64,000 bases of DNA, taken from assembly GCF_007474535.1 (NCBI RefSeq), contig NZ_VKNW01000015.1, forward strand, positions 1-64,000, in the 5' to 3' direction. Positions 25,664 to 34,320 of this stretch are shown piece by piece. The notes under the pieces were generated by a model that was not told the DNA's origin, ran no database searches, and was given only the letters and a program-made list of their open reading frames with translations. How positions within the stretch are numbered: the first letter of the stretch is position 1; the number at the start of each line of letters is the position of its first letter. The stretch comes from Chryseobacterium echinoideorum. Its GTDB lineage: Bacteria; Bacteroidota; Bacteroidia; Flavobacteriales; Weeksellaceae. Position numbers and translations under genes: made by a program.

Positions 25664-25862
25664 ATGATATTTGAAACAATAGAGACAGAGCGATTGCTTC
25701 TTCAAAAACTTAATACAGAAATGATGAATAAAATTTTTGAATCAAATAATGAAATTTACAAAGGAAGGCATCGTTCGTGAACACTATTTGAGTAACGGAA
25801 TTTTTGAGGATTCTGTTTTATATTCTTTATTGAAAGCAGACCATAAAAAAGTAAAGCGTTGA
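25664..25862 (+). pseudogene. GNAT (RimJ/RimL-like) acetyltransferase remnant
   Basis: The frame from 25664 gives a typical acetyltransferase N terminus (MIFETIETERLLLQKLNTEM). It runs into a stop at 25778-25780. A second frame from 25749 gives a typical C terminus (KFTKEGIVREHYLSNGIFED, then SVLYSLLK). The central region of roughly 100 or more residues, with the acetyl-CoA site, is missing. This is an internal deletion with a frame change at about 25750. Confidence 0.8.
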
Positions 25863-25877
25863 AACCCTCAACGCTTT
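25853..25877. terminator. Terminator between the GNAT remnant and the antiporter
   Basis: Perfect 10-bp stem AAAGCGTTGA/TCAACGCTTT with a 5-nt loop. Leftward it is followed by ACTTTTTT, so it serves the antiporter gene. The GNAT remnant's stop lies inside it. Confidence 0.8.
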
Positions 25878-25894
25878 ATTTTCGTTTAAATTTA

Positions 25895-27121
25895 TTATTT
25901 ACTCCATTTGGCGACCTTTCCTACAGTAAGCCCCTGAATCAGAATACTGAATAAAACTGTACAATATGTCGCAACCAGCAAAATTTCTTTAGAAGAATTA
26001 TGAGGAAGCGACAAAACCAATGCGAGCGAAAGTCCGCCACGAAGTCCACCCCAGGAAATAATTCTTGCATCTGCTCTATTCAGATTAAAAAATTTAGGAA
26101 AAATACTTAATGGTAGATATACTAAAAAAGCACGGGTTAAAAGAATAATGAGAACTGAGACAATACCAAGAATTACATATTCGATCTTAAAATCAACCTC
26201 AATAAGCACAAATGCGATCAGAATAAAAAGTAATGCATTGAGCACCACATCCACCAATTCCCAAAATTTATTGACGTATTCCTGAGTAGTATCACTCATC
26301 GAAACACTGGTGCGAAAATTTCCGACCATTAATCCCATTACGACCATAGATAAAGCTCCTGAAATATGAAAATGATTGGCAAGATAATATCCTCCCATTA
26401 CAAAAGCCAGAGTAATCAGAATTTCGGTCTCGTAGTGATCTACAGCTTTCAATAGCAAATGGAGGAAATATCCATAAACAAGACCGAGCAAAATTCCTCC
26501 CACCGCTTCCTGCATAAACAGAAAACCAAAATGTCCCAAATCAAATTCTCCCACACGAAGTGTATCCAGCAATGCAATAAACAAAACTACGCCGATTCCG
26601 TCATTAAACAAGCTTTCTCCTACAATGATAGATTCTGTTTTCTTAGGAACTCCTGCCTGTTTTAAAATCCCCAGAACAGCAATCGGATCGGTAGGTGAAA
26701 TTAAAGCTCCAAAAATAAGACAGTATACAAAATTGATCTCAATTCCCAGTAAGCCTGCACAAAAATAAAATAAACCAGCAATAATAACGGTGGAAAGAAT
26801 AACTCCTCCTAAAGCAAAACTTGCAATAGGCTTGATCTGAGATCGCAGATTACCCCAATTGGTATGAAGCGCACCGGCAAAAAGAAGAAACCCAAGAAAG
26901 ACATCAATGATCAGCCTGTCCAGATGTGAGTTTTCAAGATATTTTTCAATGCCCTGGACATCTATATCCATCCAAAACTGTGAGCTGATTACAACCACCG
27001 ATAAGGCTGTCGATAAAAAAAATAAACCTATCACAAAAGGCAGTTTCAAAAATTTTTGATTAATGAAGGCAAATGCGGCTGAAAGGCATATCAGCAAAAT
27101 GAAAATTTCGTAAGAACCCAT
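25895..27121 (-). CDS. Na+/H+ (or K+/H+) antiporter of the CPA1/NhaP family
   Basis: A 408-residue membrane protein with about 12 helices. The signature residues are LISPTDPIAVLGILK and ESLFNDGIGVVLF, which hold the two ion-coordinating acidic residues of CPA1 exchangers. It ends soon after the last helix with no C-terminal regulatory domain. It exchanges monovalent cations for protons across the inner membrane; cation preference is not readable from sequence. Single gene between two terminators. Confidence 0.9.
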   Translation of the reverse strand: MGSYEIFILLICLSAAFAFINQKFLKLPFVIGLFFLSTALSVVVISSQFWMDIDVQGIEKYLENSHLDRLIIDVFLGFLLFAGALHTNWGNLRSQIKPIASFALGGVILSTVIIAGLFYFCAGLLGIEINFVYCLIFGALISPTDPIAVLGILKQAGVPKKTESIIVGESLFNDGIGVVLFIALLDTLRVGEFDLGHFGFLFMQEAVGGILLGLVYGYFLHLLLKAVDHYETEILITLAFVMGGYYLANHFHISGALSMVVMGLMVGNFRTSVSMSDTTQEYVNKFWELVDVVLNALLFILIAFVLIEVDFKIEYVILGIVSVLIILLTRAFLVYLPLSIFPKFFNLNRADARIISWGGLRGGLSLALVLSLPHNSSKEILLVATYCTVLFSILIQGLTVGKVAKWSK

Positions 27122-27157
27122 TTTAGTTATTTTTTAAAGGATGATTAAGTTTTTATA

Positions 27158-27192
27158 AAAAAAACCGTTGTAATATAGTCAACGGTTTTTAA
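27158..27192. terminator. Bidirectional terminator
   Basis: Perfect 11-bp stem AAAAACCGTTG/CAACGGTTTTT with a 9-nt loop, 20 nt after the crotonase stop. Confidence 0.85.
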
Positions 27193-27211
27193 GGATCAAA
27201 GAAAGAAGGTA

Positions 27212-27976
27212 TTATTTAGCCCTTAATTTTTCTTTGATTGCCTGAATGTTTTTCTTTGCAGATTCTTCAAGAATCAGACTTGCACTCATGTGAATTCTTG
27301 CCGGCATCAATTCATCAAAATACTCTGTACCTTCCCAGGAAACCTTTTTAATCAATGCTAAAGCATCTTTGCTTCTCGAAGAGAGTTTTTCTAAAAATTT
27401 TCCAAGCTGAGAATCCATTTCAGCAATGGTAGGCGAAACAGAATGATAAATGTTGTGCTGCTCTGCCCATTCTGCCGACCTGAAATCTGCATCAATCGCC
27501 ATTGCTGAGAATTGTGACTTTCCTATTTTTCTTTCAACATAAGGTCCGATAACAAAAGGTCCGATTCCTAAATTAATCTCAGTTAATGCCAAAGCAGAAT
27601 CTTTAGTTGCAAAACAGTAATCTGCTCCACAAGCCAGACCTACTCCGCCACCGGTAGTTTTTCCCTGAACTCTTACCACTACAATTTTGCCGCAGTTTCT
27701 CATGGCATTCAGAACTTTTGCAAAACCTCCGAAAAATTTCTTAGAAGATTCTAATTCTTCAATAGCCAAAAGCTCGTCAAAACTTGCTCCTGCACAGAAA
27801 GCTTTTTCGCCATCACTTTTCACAAGAATTGCTTTCACTTCATTTTTTGCGCCTTCATCAAGAATGGTTTGGGCTAATTTTTCGAGAATTGCTCCCGGAA
27901 GAGAATTGCTTTTTGCTGTTCCGAAGGTAATTTCGGCAATATTATTTTTAATTTCAGATGTTACGAAATCGCTCAT
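27212..27976 (-). CDS. Enoyl-CoA hydratase/isomerase family protein
   Basis: A 254-residue crotonase-fold enzyme. The oxyanion-hole segments are CAGASFDEL (about residue 62) and GKTTGGGVGLACGADYC (about 104-120). At the second acidic position it has NLGIGPFVIGP rather than the Glu-containing GxxPGxGG of classical hydratases, so the exact reaction is uncertain. It is separate from the paa operon (terminators on both sides of the intervening glycosylase region) and may act in amino-acid or fatty-acid degradation. Confidence 0.85.
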   Translation of the reverse strand: MSDFVTSEIKNNIAEITFGTAKSNSLPGAILEKLAQTILDEGAKNEVKAILVKSDGEKAFCAGASFDELLAIEELESSKKFFGGFAKVLNAMRNCGKIVVVRVQGKTTGGGVGLACGADYCFATKDSALALTEINLGIGPFVIGPYVERKIGKSQFSAMAIDADFRSAEWAEQHNIYHSVSPTIAEMDSQLGKFLEKLSSRSKDALALIKKVSWEGTEYFDELMPARIHMSASLILEESAKKNIQAIKEKLRAK

Positions 27977-28069
27977 TTTTACAATTTAAAGTGGATTTTT
28001 ACAAAAATACTAATAACAGAGTTTTTAGAAAAATAAAAGTGAAAATATGATTCAAAATAAATCTGGCTA

Positions 28070-28753
28070 TTATTTTTTTAAAGCTAAAATATATTTGTCA
28101 ATATACAATTGCTGCTCTTTCGATTTGTATTGCTGAATATATCTCGGATGTTCCAAAACTGTCATTTTATCAAATAATTTAGCTTCCTGATTCAGCTTTG
28201 AAATAAAATCAGCATTCTTTTTCCCTAAAATAAAAACTTCCGAAGTATCAAGATTTAAACTTAAATGTTTTCGTAAAGAACTGATCATAAATTCTTTCAC
28301 ATCATTAAATAAAGCTTTATCATCATAATAATTGGCGTTGATCCAGCTTCCTTTCGATTTTCTTACAATCGCCAACGGAAATGGAGAATTGATGTAAGTC
28401 TCTTTGTAAAATTTTTCTGCCCCACCATATTGTTCGATCATATTATATATAAAAACCGAAGAAACTTCATGAGTTCGGGCAGATTTCATTTTGATTCCGC
28501 AAACATTTTCCAAACGTTTGGTATCGGTAAACGGCACTCCTGTAACTCCAGCCCCATGACGACTTGGATTAATTCCTATTAAAAATTTTCTTTGATTGGA
28601 ATCGTTGTAAAACTTTTGATAAAATTTCTCCATGACGACCAGCGTTTCAGGATTATCAAGATATGGATTAAGCACCTGAAAATCATCGGGAAGATTTCCA
28701 GAATATTGCAATTTTTTATTGAATTCAATTACTTGCTGAGCAAAAGTTTCCAT
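28070..28753 (-). CDS. Uracil-DNA glycosylase superfamily protein, SMUG2-like
   Basis: A 227-residue protein with the glycosylase motif A region LIGINPSRHGAGVTGVPFTD (about residues 58-77) and a motif B-like LEHPRYIQQYK near residue 200. This pattern resembles the SMUG2 branch (formerly DUF4918) that I recall from Bacteroidetes, which removes uracil from DNA. No membrane or signal segment is present. It lies just downstream of the paaZ terminator and is unlikely to be part of phenylacetate metabolism. Confidence 0.8.
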   Translation of the reverse strand: METFAQQVIEFNKKLQYSGNLPDDFQVLNPYLDNPETLVVMEKFYQKFYNDSNQRKFLIGINPSRHGAGVTGVPFTDTKRLENVCGIKMKSARTHEVSSVFIYNMIEQYGGAEKFYKETYINSPFPLAIVRKSKGSWINANYYDDKALFNDVKEFMISSLRKHLSLNLDTSEVFILGKKNADFISKLNQEAKLFDKMTVLEHPRYIQQYKSKEQQLYIDKYILALKK

Positions 28754-28810
28754 AAAATAAATATAATGATTTAACAGATGTATTTTTATGATTGTAAAGT
28801 TTGAAATAAA

Positions 28811-28841
28811 AAACAGCGCAACAAAATTGTTACGCTGTTAT
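28811..28841. terminator. Terminator at the end of the paa operon
   Basis: Stem AACAGCG-AACAA/TTGTT-CGCTGTT with one internal mismatch. Read leftward it ends in TTTTTTATTT, 24 nt after the paaZ stop. Confidence 0.8.
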
Positions 28842-28863
28842 ATTGGTATATTGATTATTTGAA

Positions 28864-31359
28864 TTAAATCAATCCAAACTGTTCAAAATGATGGGTAAAA
28901 TGTTTTTTATGCATCAATTCCCACATTTCTTTATTCAATTTTCCAAATACGAAATTCATGTGTTCCGCCTGTGGATTTTCTTTGTAATACATCACAAATT
29001 TCTTCAAATTATCAATAAAAGACTGTTTTGCAGCATCCAAATTTTTATGCTTTAATTCTAATAATTTTTCGTCTTCCGCTAAGAACGGTGCAGGGAAATC
29101 TTTGGGCATCTTTCTGTGATTATACAGAGAATCCTGCCATTTTTCCAACTGTTCTTCAGGAGTGAAGCATTTGTCTGCTTCCGGTTCACCAAGACTTACC
29201 AAAATGCCATGCTCCAAATGCTCAATCATTTGCTGCGGAGACATTTTACCCCAACCTGGCTGAGTAGATTCCGTTAATCCATTTAAAGCTTTTTGAATGT
29301 TTTTTACGTTTAAATCAATAAAAGGAGACTGTTTTGCCACCAAAGTTAAAATAGTAGCAACACAAACGATTTCATCTCTTTGATTTACCACCTCAACCAG
29401 CCATTTTACCACTCCGGAAGGAATGTTTCTTCCTTTTACGCCACGATTGATTTTTTCTTTCGCCGTTAAATATACCGTAATGGTATCTCCCGCATAAACC
29501 GGCTTGAAGAACGAACAGTTTTCCAACCCGTAATTGGCGATAACCGGTCCTTTTTTACCTGAAACAAACAATCCAGCCGCTGCGGAAAGGATGAAATAGC
29601 CGTGAGCAACGGTTTTATCGAAGATCGTTCCTGTTAAGCTTGTAGCATCCGTATGTGCGTAGAAATGATCCCATGAAACATTGGAGAAATTCACAATATC
29701 CGCATCAGTAACCGTTCTTCCTGCTGTTTCCAAAGAATCTCCAACCTCCACTTCTTCAAAATATTTCTGGAAAGGATGTTTGTCTGAATATTTTTTCTCA
29801 GCACCCTGCTGATAAACTTTTGTAATGGCTGTTAAAACATCCGGAGAACCCTGAATTGCTGTCTTTTGTAAAAAGAAATGAAGACCGTTTAATCCACCCA
29901 TTTCCTCTCCTCCTCCTGCTCTTCCGGGACCACCGTGCATCAAAGTCGGAAGCGGAGAACCGTGACCTGTACTTTCTTTTGCGCTGTCTCTGTTTAGCAC
30001 AAAAATTCTTCCGTGCTGTGAAGCCATTTTCCAAGACGTTTCGGCTACGAAATGGTTATCATGAGAAACGATGGAACCTACCAAACTTCCTTTTCCTCTT
30101 TTTGCCAACGCCGCCGCTTCTTTCGCATCTTTGTAAGGCATTAATGTAGAAACCGGACCGAAAGCTTCAACATCGTGAGAGATGTTTTTTTCAAATGGTT
30201 TATCATTCAGGAACAGTTTCGGACTCATAAATGCTCCGTTTTCGTAATCGGCATCTACCAATTCGTGCTTTCCGTCGTATATTAATTCTGTTTCAGCTTT
30301 TAATAAATTGATTTTTCTTACAACTTCATCGTACTGCTGTTTTCCCACCAAAGATCCCATTCTTGTTTCTCTGCTCAACGGGTTTCCGATTTTTGTCTGG
30401 TCTAAAGCCTTAGACAAAGCATTCTGAACATCTCCGATTAAATTTTCCGGAACGATAATTCTACGAATAGCCGTACATTTTTGTCCTGCTTTTGTAGTCA
30501 TTTCATTACGGACTTCCTTGATAAACAAATCAAATTCCGGAGTTCCCGGTTTTGCATCCAATCCAAGAATTGAGCAGTTTAAAGAATCTGCTTCCATATT
30601 GAAACGAACGGCATTTCCGGCAATCGAAGACAGAGATTTTAACTTTCTTCCTGTATTTGCAGAACCTGTAAACAGCACAGAATCTCCATCCTGAACATAA
30701 TCCAAAATATTTCCCGGATCACCACAAACCAACTGAACCGCTCCTTCCGGAAGGATTCCGCTTTCAATCATATCCTGAAAAACGGCATTCGTTAAATAAG
30801 AACCAAACGGAGAAGGCTTCACAATTGACGGAACACCCGCCAATAAAGAGGTGGATAATTTTTCCAACATTCCCCAAACAGGAAAGTTATATGCATTGAT
30901 TTGAATTGAGACCCCTTCACTTGGTGTTAAAATGTGAGTTCCCAGGAAAGTTCCGTTTGCAGAAATTTTCTGCGTATCACCATCTACCCAAAACGGAGTA
31001 TTCGGAAGCATTCTTTTTGCCAAACCTGAATACGTGAAAAAAGTACCAAAACCTCCTTCAATATCAACCCAGGAATCAACGTGAGTTGCGCCTGTTTTGT
31101 ATGATAATTCGTAATATTTTTTCTTTCTTTCTAAAAGGTAAAGCGCTACTTTTTTCAGCATTTCCCCACGATTGTAGAACGTCATGGATGAAAGGTTTTT
31201 GTAGCCTACTGTTCTTCCGTAATCCAAAGCCTGCTCAAAATTCAGACCTTCTGTGTCGGAAACAGCAACCTGCTCTCCATTGACAGCGTTATATAAAGGA
31301 ATTCCGTTTCCGTTTCCTTCAATCCATTCGCCGTAGATATAGTTTTTTAATTTTTCCAT
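28864..31359 (-). CDS. paaZ: Bifunctional oxepin-CoA hydrolase / aldehyde dehydrogenase PaaZ with extra C-terminal domain
   Basis: Opens the oxepin-CoA ring and oxidises the resulting semialdehyde in phenylacetate breakdown. The protein has 831 residues. An aldehyde dehydrogenase domain spans about 1-515 (catalytic Cys in GQKCTAIRRI, NFPVWGMLEKL, VLFTGSANTG). A MaoC-type hydratase domain spans about 530-680 (SWDHFYAHTDATS with the Asp/His pair). Usual PaaZ proteins stop near 680. This one continues about 150 residues into a domain resembling DUF1569/DinB (MSPQQMIEHLEHGILVSLGE, HMNFVFGKLNKEMWELMHKKH). It is the last gene of the paa operon. Confidence 0.93.
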   Translation of the reverse strand: MEKLKNYIYGEWIEGNGNGIPLYNAVNGEQVAVSDTEGLNFEQALDYGRTVGYKNLSSMTFYNRGEMLKKVALYLLERKKKYYELSYKTGATHVDSWVDIEGGFGTFFTYSGLAKRMLPNTPFWVDGDTQKISANGTFLGTHILTPSEGVSIQINAYNFPVWGMLEKLSTSLLAGVPSIVKPSPFGSYLTNAVFQDMIESGILPEGAVQLVCGDPGNILDYVQDGDSVLFTGSANTGRKLKSLSSIAGNAVRFNMEADSLNCSILGLDAKPGTPEFDLFIKEVRNEMTTKAGQKCTAIRRIIVPENLIGDVQNALSKALDQTKIGNPLSRETRMGSLVGKQQYDEVVRKINLLKAETELIYDGKHELVDADYENGAFMSPKLFLNDKPFEKNISHDVEAFGPVSTLMPYKDAKEAAALAKRGKGSLVGSIVSHDNHFVAETSWKMASQHGRIFVLNRDSAKESTGHGSPLPTLMHGGPGRAGGGEEMGGLNGLHFFLQKTAIQGSPDVLTAITKVYQQGAEKKYSDKHPFQKYFEEVEVGDSLETAGRTVTDADIVNFSNVSWDHFYAHTDATSLTGTIFDKTVAHGYFILSAAAGLFVSGKKGPVIANYGLENCSFFKPVYAGDTITVYLTAKEKINRGVKGRNIPSGVVKWLVEVVNQRDEIVCVATILTLVAKQSPFIDLNVKNIQKALNGLTESTQPGWGKMSPQQMIEHLEHGILVSLGEPEADKCFTPEEQLEKWQDSLYNHRKMPKDFPAPFLAEDEKLLELKHKNLDAAKQSFIDNLKKFVMYYKENPQAEHMNFVFGKLNKEMWELMHKKHFTHHFEQFGLI

Positions 31360-31368
31360 ATTTATATA

Positions 31369-31449
31369 ATTTGAAAATTTGAGAATGAGTCAATTTGAAA
31401 ATTAGTTTCCTATGATAAAATTTTCAAATTAGCACATTTTCAAATTATT
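31369..31449. repeat. Intergenic inverted repeat, family B copy 1 (paaY-paaZ spacer)
   Basis: AATTTGAAAATTTGAGAAT on the left faces ATTTTCAAATTAGCACATTT on the right, giving an AT-rich hairpin. A second copy with the same words fills the paaA-paaB spacer at 38712-38836. Confidence 0.75.
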
Positions 31450-31454
31450 TAATT

Positions 31455-32048
31455 TTACTTAATATCATCCCAGATGCTGTAATCCACAACTTTCGTAGGA
31501 ATTTGCTGAACATATTCTGAAAAAGGTTCGCAAGGCAAAATAGCATCTTTTCCTTCTCTTGCCAATTCCTGATATAGTTTTGTTCCTTCTGTTTTCCATT
31601 TGATCATTTCATCAGAAACATCACGGATAATCTTTGCAGGACTTCCCACAATTAATTTTCTTGCTTCACATCTGAAGTTGGCAGGAACAAAAGCCAGAGC
31701 AGCGATGATGCATTCATCACCAATAACCGCTTTGTCCATCACGACTGAATTCATTCCGACAAGACAATTTTTTCCGATATGTCCGGAATGAATAATCGCA
31801 CCGTGACCGATGTGTGCAGATTCTTCAAGTATGGTTTCAATTCCCGGAAAAACGTGCAGAGTACAGTTTTCCTGAACATTGGCTCCGTCTTTCACAATAA
31901 TTTTACCCCAGTCACCACGGATCACCGCATTGGGACCAATATAAACTTCTTCACCAATTTCCACATTCCCAATAATCACCGCTTGTGGATGAACATAAGC
32001 CGATGTTTTGATAATGGGACGAATTCCATGATAAGAGTAAATATTCAT
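31455..32048 (-). CDS. paaY: PaaY-like hexapeptide-repeat thioesterase / gamma-carbonic-anhydrase fold
   Basis: A 197-residue left-handed beta-helix protein with hexapeptide repeats (AVIIGNVEIGEEVYIGPNAV, AHIGHGAIIHSGHIGKNCLV) and the metal-site histidines in ENCTLHVFPG and IGHGAIIHSGH. In phenylacetate clusters PaaY is thought to hydrolyse dead-end CoA thioesters. The ATG at 32048 (MNIYSYHG) is preferred over the in-frame TTG at 32063. It lies between paaJ and paaZ. Confidence 0.87.
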   Translation of the reverse strand: MNIYSYHGIRPIIKTSAYVHPQAVIIGNVEIGEEVYIGPNAVIRGDWGKIIVKDGANVQENCTLHVFPGIETILEESAHIGHGAIIHSGHIGKNCLVGMNSVVMDKAVIGDECIIAALAFVPANFRCEARKLIVGSPAKIIRDVSDEMIKWKTEGTKLYQELAREGKDAILPCEPFSEYVQQIPTKVVDYSIWDDIK

Positions 32049-32068
32049 AAAATTTTTGTTCAAAAATT

Positions 32069-32172
32069 TAATTTAACAATGTATCAATCTAACAGTTTAC
32101 CAATAGATGCTTCGACAAGCTCAGCATGACAATGGAATTGATACATTGATAAATTTCTATATTGTTACATTA
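32069..32172. repeat. Intergenic inverted repeat, family A copy 1 (paaJ-paaY spacer)
   Basis: Outer arms AACAATGTATCAATCTAACA and the complementary-type right arm ending ATATTGTTACATTA flank the core GATGCTTCGACAAGCTCAG. The same arms recur at 34223, 36366 and 39782; the same core recurs at 39782. Confidence 0.8.
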
Positions 32173-32181
32173 TTGAAAAAG

Positions 32182-33387
32182 TTATACTTTTTCAATCACC
32201 ATTGCATAACCTTGTCCAACACCGATACAAAGTGTACACAAAGCATATTTTTTATTTTGTTTGTGAAGTTCTAAAGCTGCAGAACCAATAATTCTTGCTC
32301 CAGAAACTCCAAGTGGGTGACCAATCGCGATGGCTCCACCGTTTGGATTAATTCTGGAATCATCATCTTTTAAACCTAAACTTCTTGTTACTGCTAAAGA
32401 TTGAGCAGCAAACGCTTCGTTCAGCTCGATAACGTCCATATCATCTAGTGAAAGATTTAATCTTTTCAATAGTTTTTGAGTCGCTTCAACAGGTCCGATT
32501 CCCATGATTCTTGGTTCAACACCTGCAACAGAAGATCCTAAGATTTTAGCTTTTGGCTGTAAGCCATATTTTTTTACTGCTTCTTCGCTTGCTAAAATTA
32601 AAGCTGCTGCTCCGTCATTCATTCCAGAAGCATTTCCTGCCGTTACTGTTCCTTCTTTTCTGAAAGCCGGACGAAGTTTTCCTAATCCTTCCATAGAAGA
32701 AGTAGGTTTAATAAATTCGTCAGTGTCGAAAATCTTCGGTTCGCCTTTTTTCTGTGGAATTTCAACTTTTACAATTTCTTCTGCCAATCTTCCGCTTTCC
32801 TGAGCTTTTGAAGCTTTCTGTTGTGACCAAAGTGCAAATTTATCCTGATCTTCTCTGCTGATATTATGCATATCTGCTAAATTTTCGGCAGTATCTCCCA
32901 TTCCGTCAACACCGTACATTTCTTTCATTTTAGGATTGACAAATCTCCATCCGAAAGTGGTATCAAACATCTGGCTGTCTCTTCCAAAGGCTGTACTTGG
33001 TTTTGACATTACATAAGGCGAACGTGTCATATGCTCTACTCCACCTGCGATATAAATTTCACCTTCACCGGAAGCAATCGAACGGAACGCATTAGCTACC
33101 GCCGACATTCCCGAAGCACACAATCTATTCACAGTTTCGCCTCCGATTTTATAAGGAAGTCCGGCCAGTAAAAGTGCCATTCTTGCAACGTTTCTGTTGT
33201 CTTCTCCTGCCTGATTCGCACATCCGAAAATAACATCCTCAATTTCCTCAACAGGAACTTCAGGGTTTCTTGCAACGATTTCTTTAATAACAATGGCAGC
33301 CAAATCGTCGGCTCTAACTTCTGAAAGTCCCCCGCTTAATTTTGAAATGGGAGTTCTTATGTAATCTATAATGTATACGTTGTTCAT
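32182..33387 (-). CDS. paaJ: 3-oxoadipyl-CoA / 3-oxo-5,6-dehydrosuberyl-CoA thiolase
   Basis: A 401-residue thiolase that releases acetyl-CoA and succinyl-CoA in the last steps of the pathway. The nucleophilic Cys is in NRLCASGMSAVANA (about residue 90). The C-terminal GGAIAIGHPLGVSGARI and LCIGVGQGYAMVIEKV carry the catalytic His and second Cys. Length is normal. Its place between paaI and paaY supports paaJ over a general fatty-acid thiolase. Confidence 0.92.
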   Translation of the reverse strand: MNNVYIIDYIRTPISKLSGGLSEVRADDLAAIVIKEIVARNPEVPVEEIEDVIFGCANQAGEDNRNVARMALLLAGLPYKIGGETVNRLCASGMSAVANAFRSIASGEGEIYIAGGVEHMTRSPYVMSKPSTAFGRDSQMFDTTFGWRFVNPKMKEMYGVDGMGDTAENLADMHNISREDQDKFALWSQQKASKAQESGRLAEEIVKVEIPQKKGEPKIFDTDEFIKPTSSMEGLGKLRPAFRKEGTVTAGNASGMNDGAAALILASEEAVKKYGLQPKAKILGSSVAGVEPRIMGIGPVEATQKLLKRLNLSLDDMDVIELNEAFAAQSLAVTRSLGLKDDDSRINPNGGAIAIGHPLGVSGARIIGSAALELHKQNKKYALCTLCIGVGQGYAMVIEKV

Positions 33388-33395
33388 TTTTATCT

Positions 33396-33478
33396 GCTTT
33401 AGGCTTTAAGCTATATGCAGTAGGCATTACCAGATTTGAAAAAAGCTTACTGCCTATTGCTTGAAGCTTACCGCTTAT
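33396..33478. repeat. Intergenic inverted repeat, family D (paaI-paaJ spacer)
   Basis: GCTTTAAGCTATATGCAGTA on the left is mirrored by TTACTGCCTATTGCTTGAAGC on the right (left quoted 20 bases, right arm 33447-33467). It is different in sequence from families A, B and C but has the same spacer-filling position. Confidence 0.65.
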
Positions 33479-33892
33479 TTATAATTCTATTACTTTTTTA
33501 CCAATTTTGTAAACTGTTCCGACAAATTTTGCAACCAATTCTTCGTTTTGATTGGTAATTTTAATGTCGTAAACAGCTGTTTTTCTGGTTTCATTTACTA
33601 AAATGCTTTCTGCTCTGAAAATATCGCCTTCTTTTCCTGCTTTCGTAAAATTGATGATGCAATTTAATGCAACGGCTGCATCTCCGGAATTATTTGATGA
33701 AAAAGCCAGTGCAGAATCTGCAAAAGCAAATGTAACGCCTCCGTGAACCGTTTTCAGCCCATTAATCATTTCTTTTTTAATGGGCATTTCTATTAAACAA
33801 TAACTTTCTCTGACTTCAATCAGCTTGATATTCATCCATTGGGAAAAAAAATCCTGATCGAACATATATTCTGCAATCTGTCTCGGATTCAT
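33479..33892 (-). CDS. paaI: Phenylacetyl-CoA thioesterase PaaI
   Basis: A 137-residue hotdog-fold thioesterase that frees CoA from stalled ring-hydroxylated phenylacetyl-CoA intermediates. The signature NGLKTVHGGVTFAFADSALA (about residues 44-63) contains the catalytic Asp region. It is followed by ALNCIINFTKAGKEGDIF. The start is 2 nt after the stop of orf104, so the two are translationally linked. Confidence 0.92.
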   Translation of the reverse strand: MNPRQIAEYMFDQDFFSQWMNIKLIEVRESYCLIEMPIKKEMINGLKTVHGGVTFAFADSALAFSSNNSGDAAVALNCIINFTKAGKEGDIFRAESILVNETRKTAVYDIKITNQNEELVAKFVGTVYKIGKKVIEL

Positions 33893-33894
33893 TC

Positions 33895-34209
33895 TTAATT
33901 TTTGCTTGTTACTTTTTCATATAATTCATCAGCCAATTGATCATAAATATTCATGGTTTTGCCAAGAATGATCTGCTCGTATGAAAGACTTTCTAAGTTT
34001 AATGGATTTTCTTCTGGATAAAAAGCATTCAAGTCAATTCCTTCTTCATTAGCAATCCTTTTAACCAGCTCCTTATATTTTTCATTGAATTTCCCTAACA
34101 ATTCAAGCTTTTCCTGATAATCATTTATCGAAGAAAGCTCCTGAGTAATGTATTCTTTTTCAATGATAAGCCTTGTTTCCAGTTCGGCTCGGAATCCATC
34201 TATATTCAT
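33895..34209 (-). CDS. Hypothetical protein in the paa operon (orf104)
   Basis: A 104-residue protein, strongly acidic and helical (ELETRLIIEKEYITQELSS, EKLELLGKFNEKYKELVKRI). It may form a coiled coil; no family recognised. It starts at the ATG 34209 (MNIDGFRAELE) just after a family A repeat. It ends 2 nt before paaI, so it is probably expressed with the pathway. An accessory or assembly role is possible but not shown. Confidence 0.6.
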   Translation of the reverse strand: MNIDGFRAELETRLIIEKEYITQELSSINDYQEKLELLGKFNEKYKELVKRIANEEGIDLNAFYPEENPLNLESLSYEQIILGKTMNIYDQLADELYEKVTSKN

Positions 34210-34222
34210 AGTTTTAATGTAA

Positions 34223-34320
34223 AAATTTAACAATGTAACAGTTTACCAATTGAGATTCTTCGCTTTGCTCAGAATGACAAATAAATTCCTACATTATTAG
34301 ATTAGTATATTGTTACATTT
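34223..34320. repeat. Intergenic inverted repeat, family A copy 2, reaching into paaH
   Basis: AACAATGTAACAGTTTACCA on the left, a shorter core GATTCTTCGCTTTGCTCAG and right arm TATATTGTTACATTT. The right arm supplies the paaH stop codon (34313-34315) and its last residues. Confidence 0.75.
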
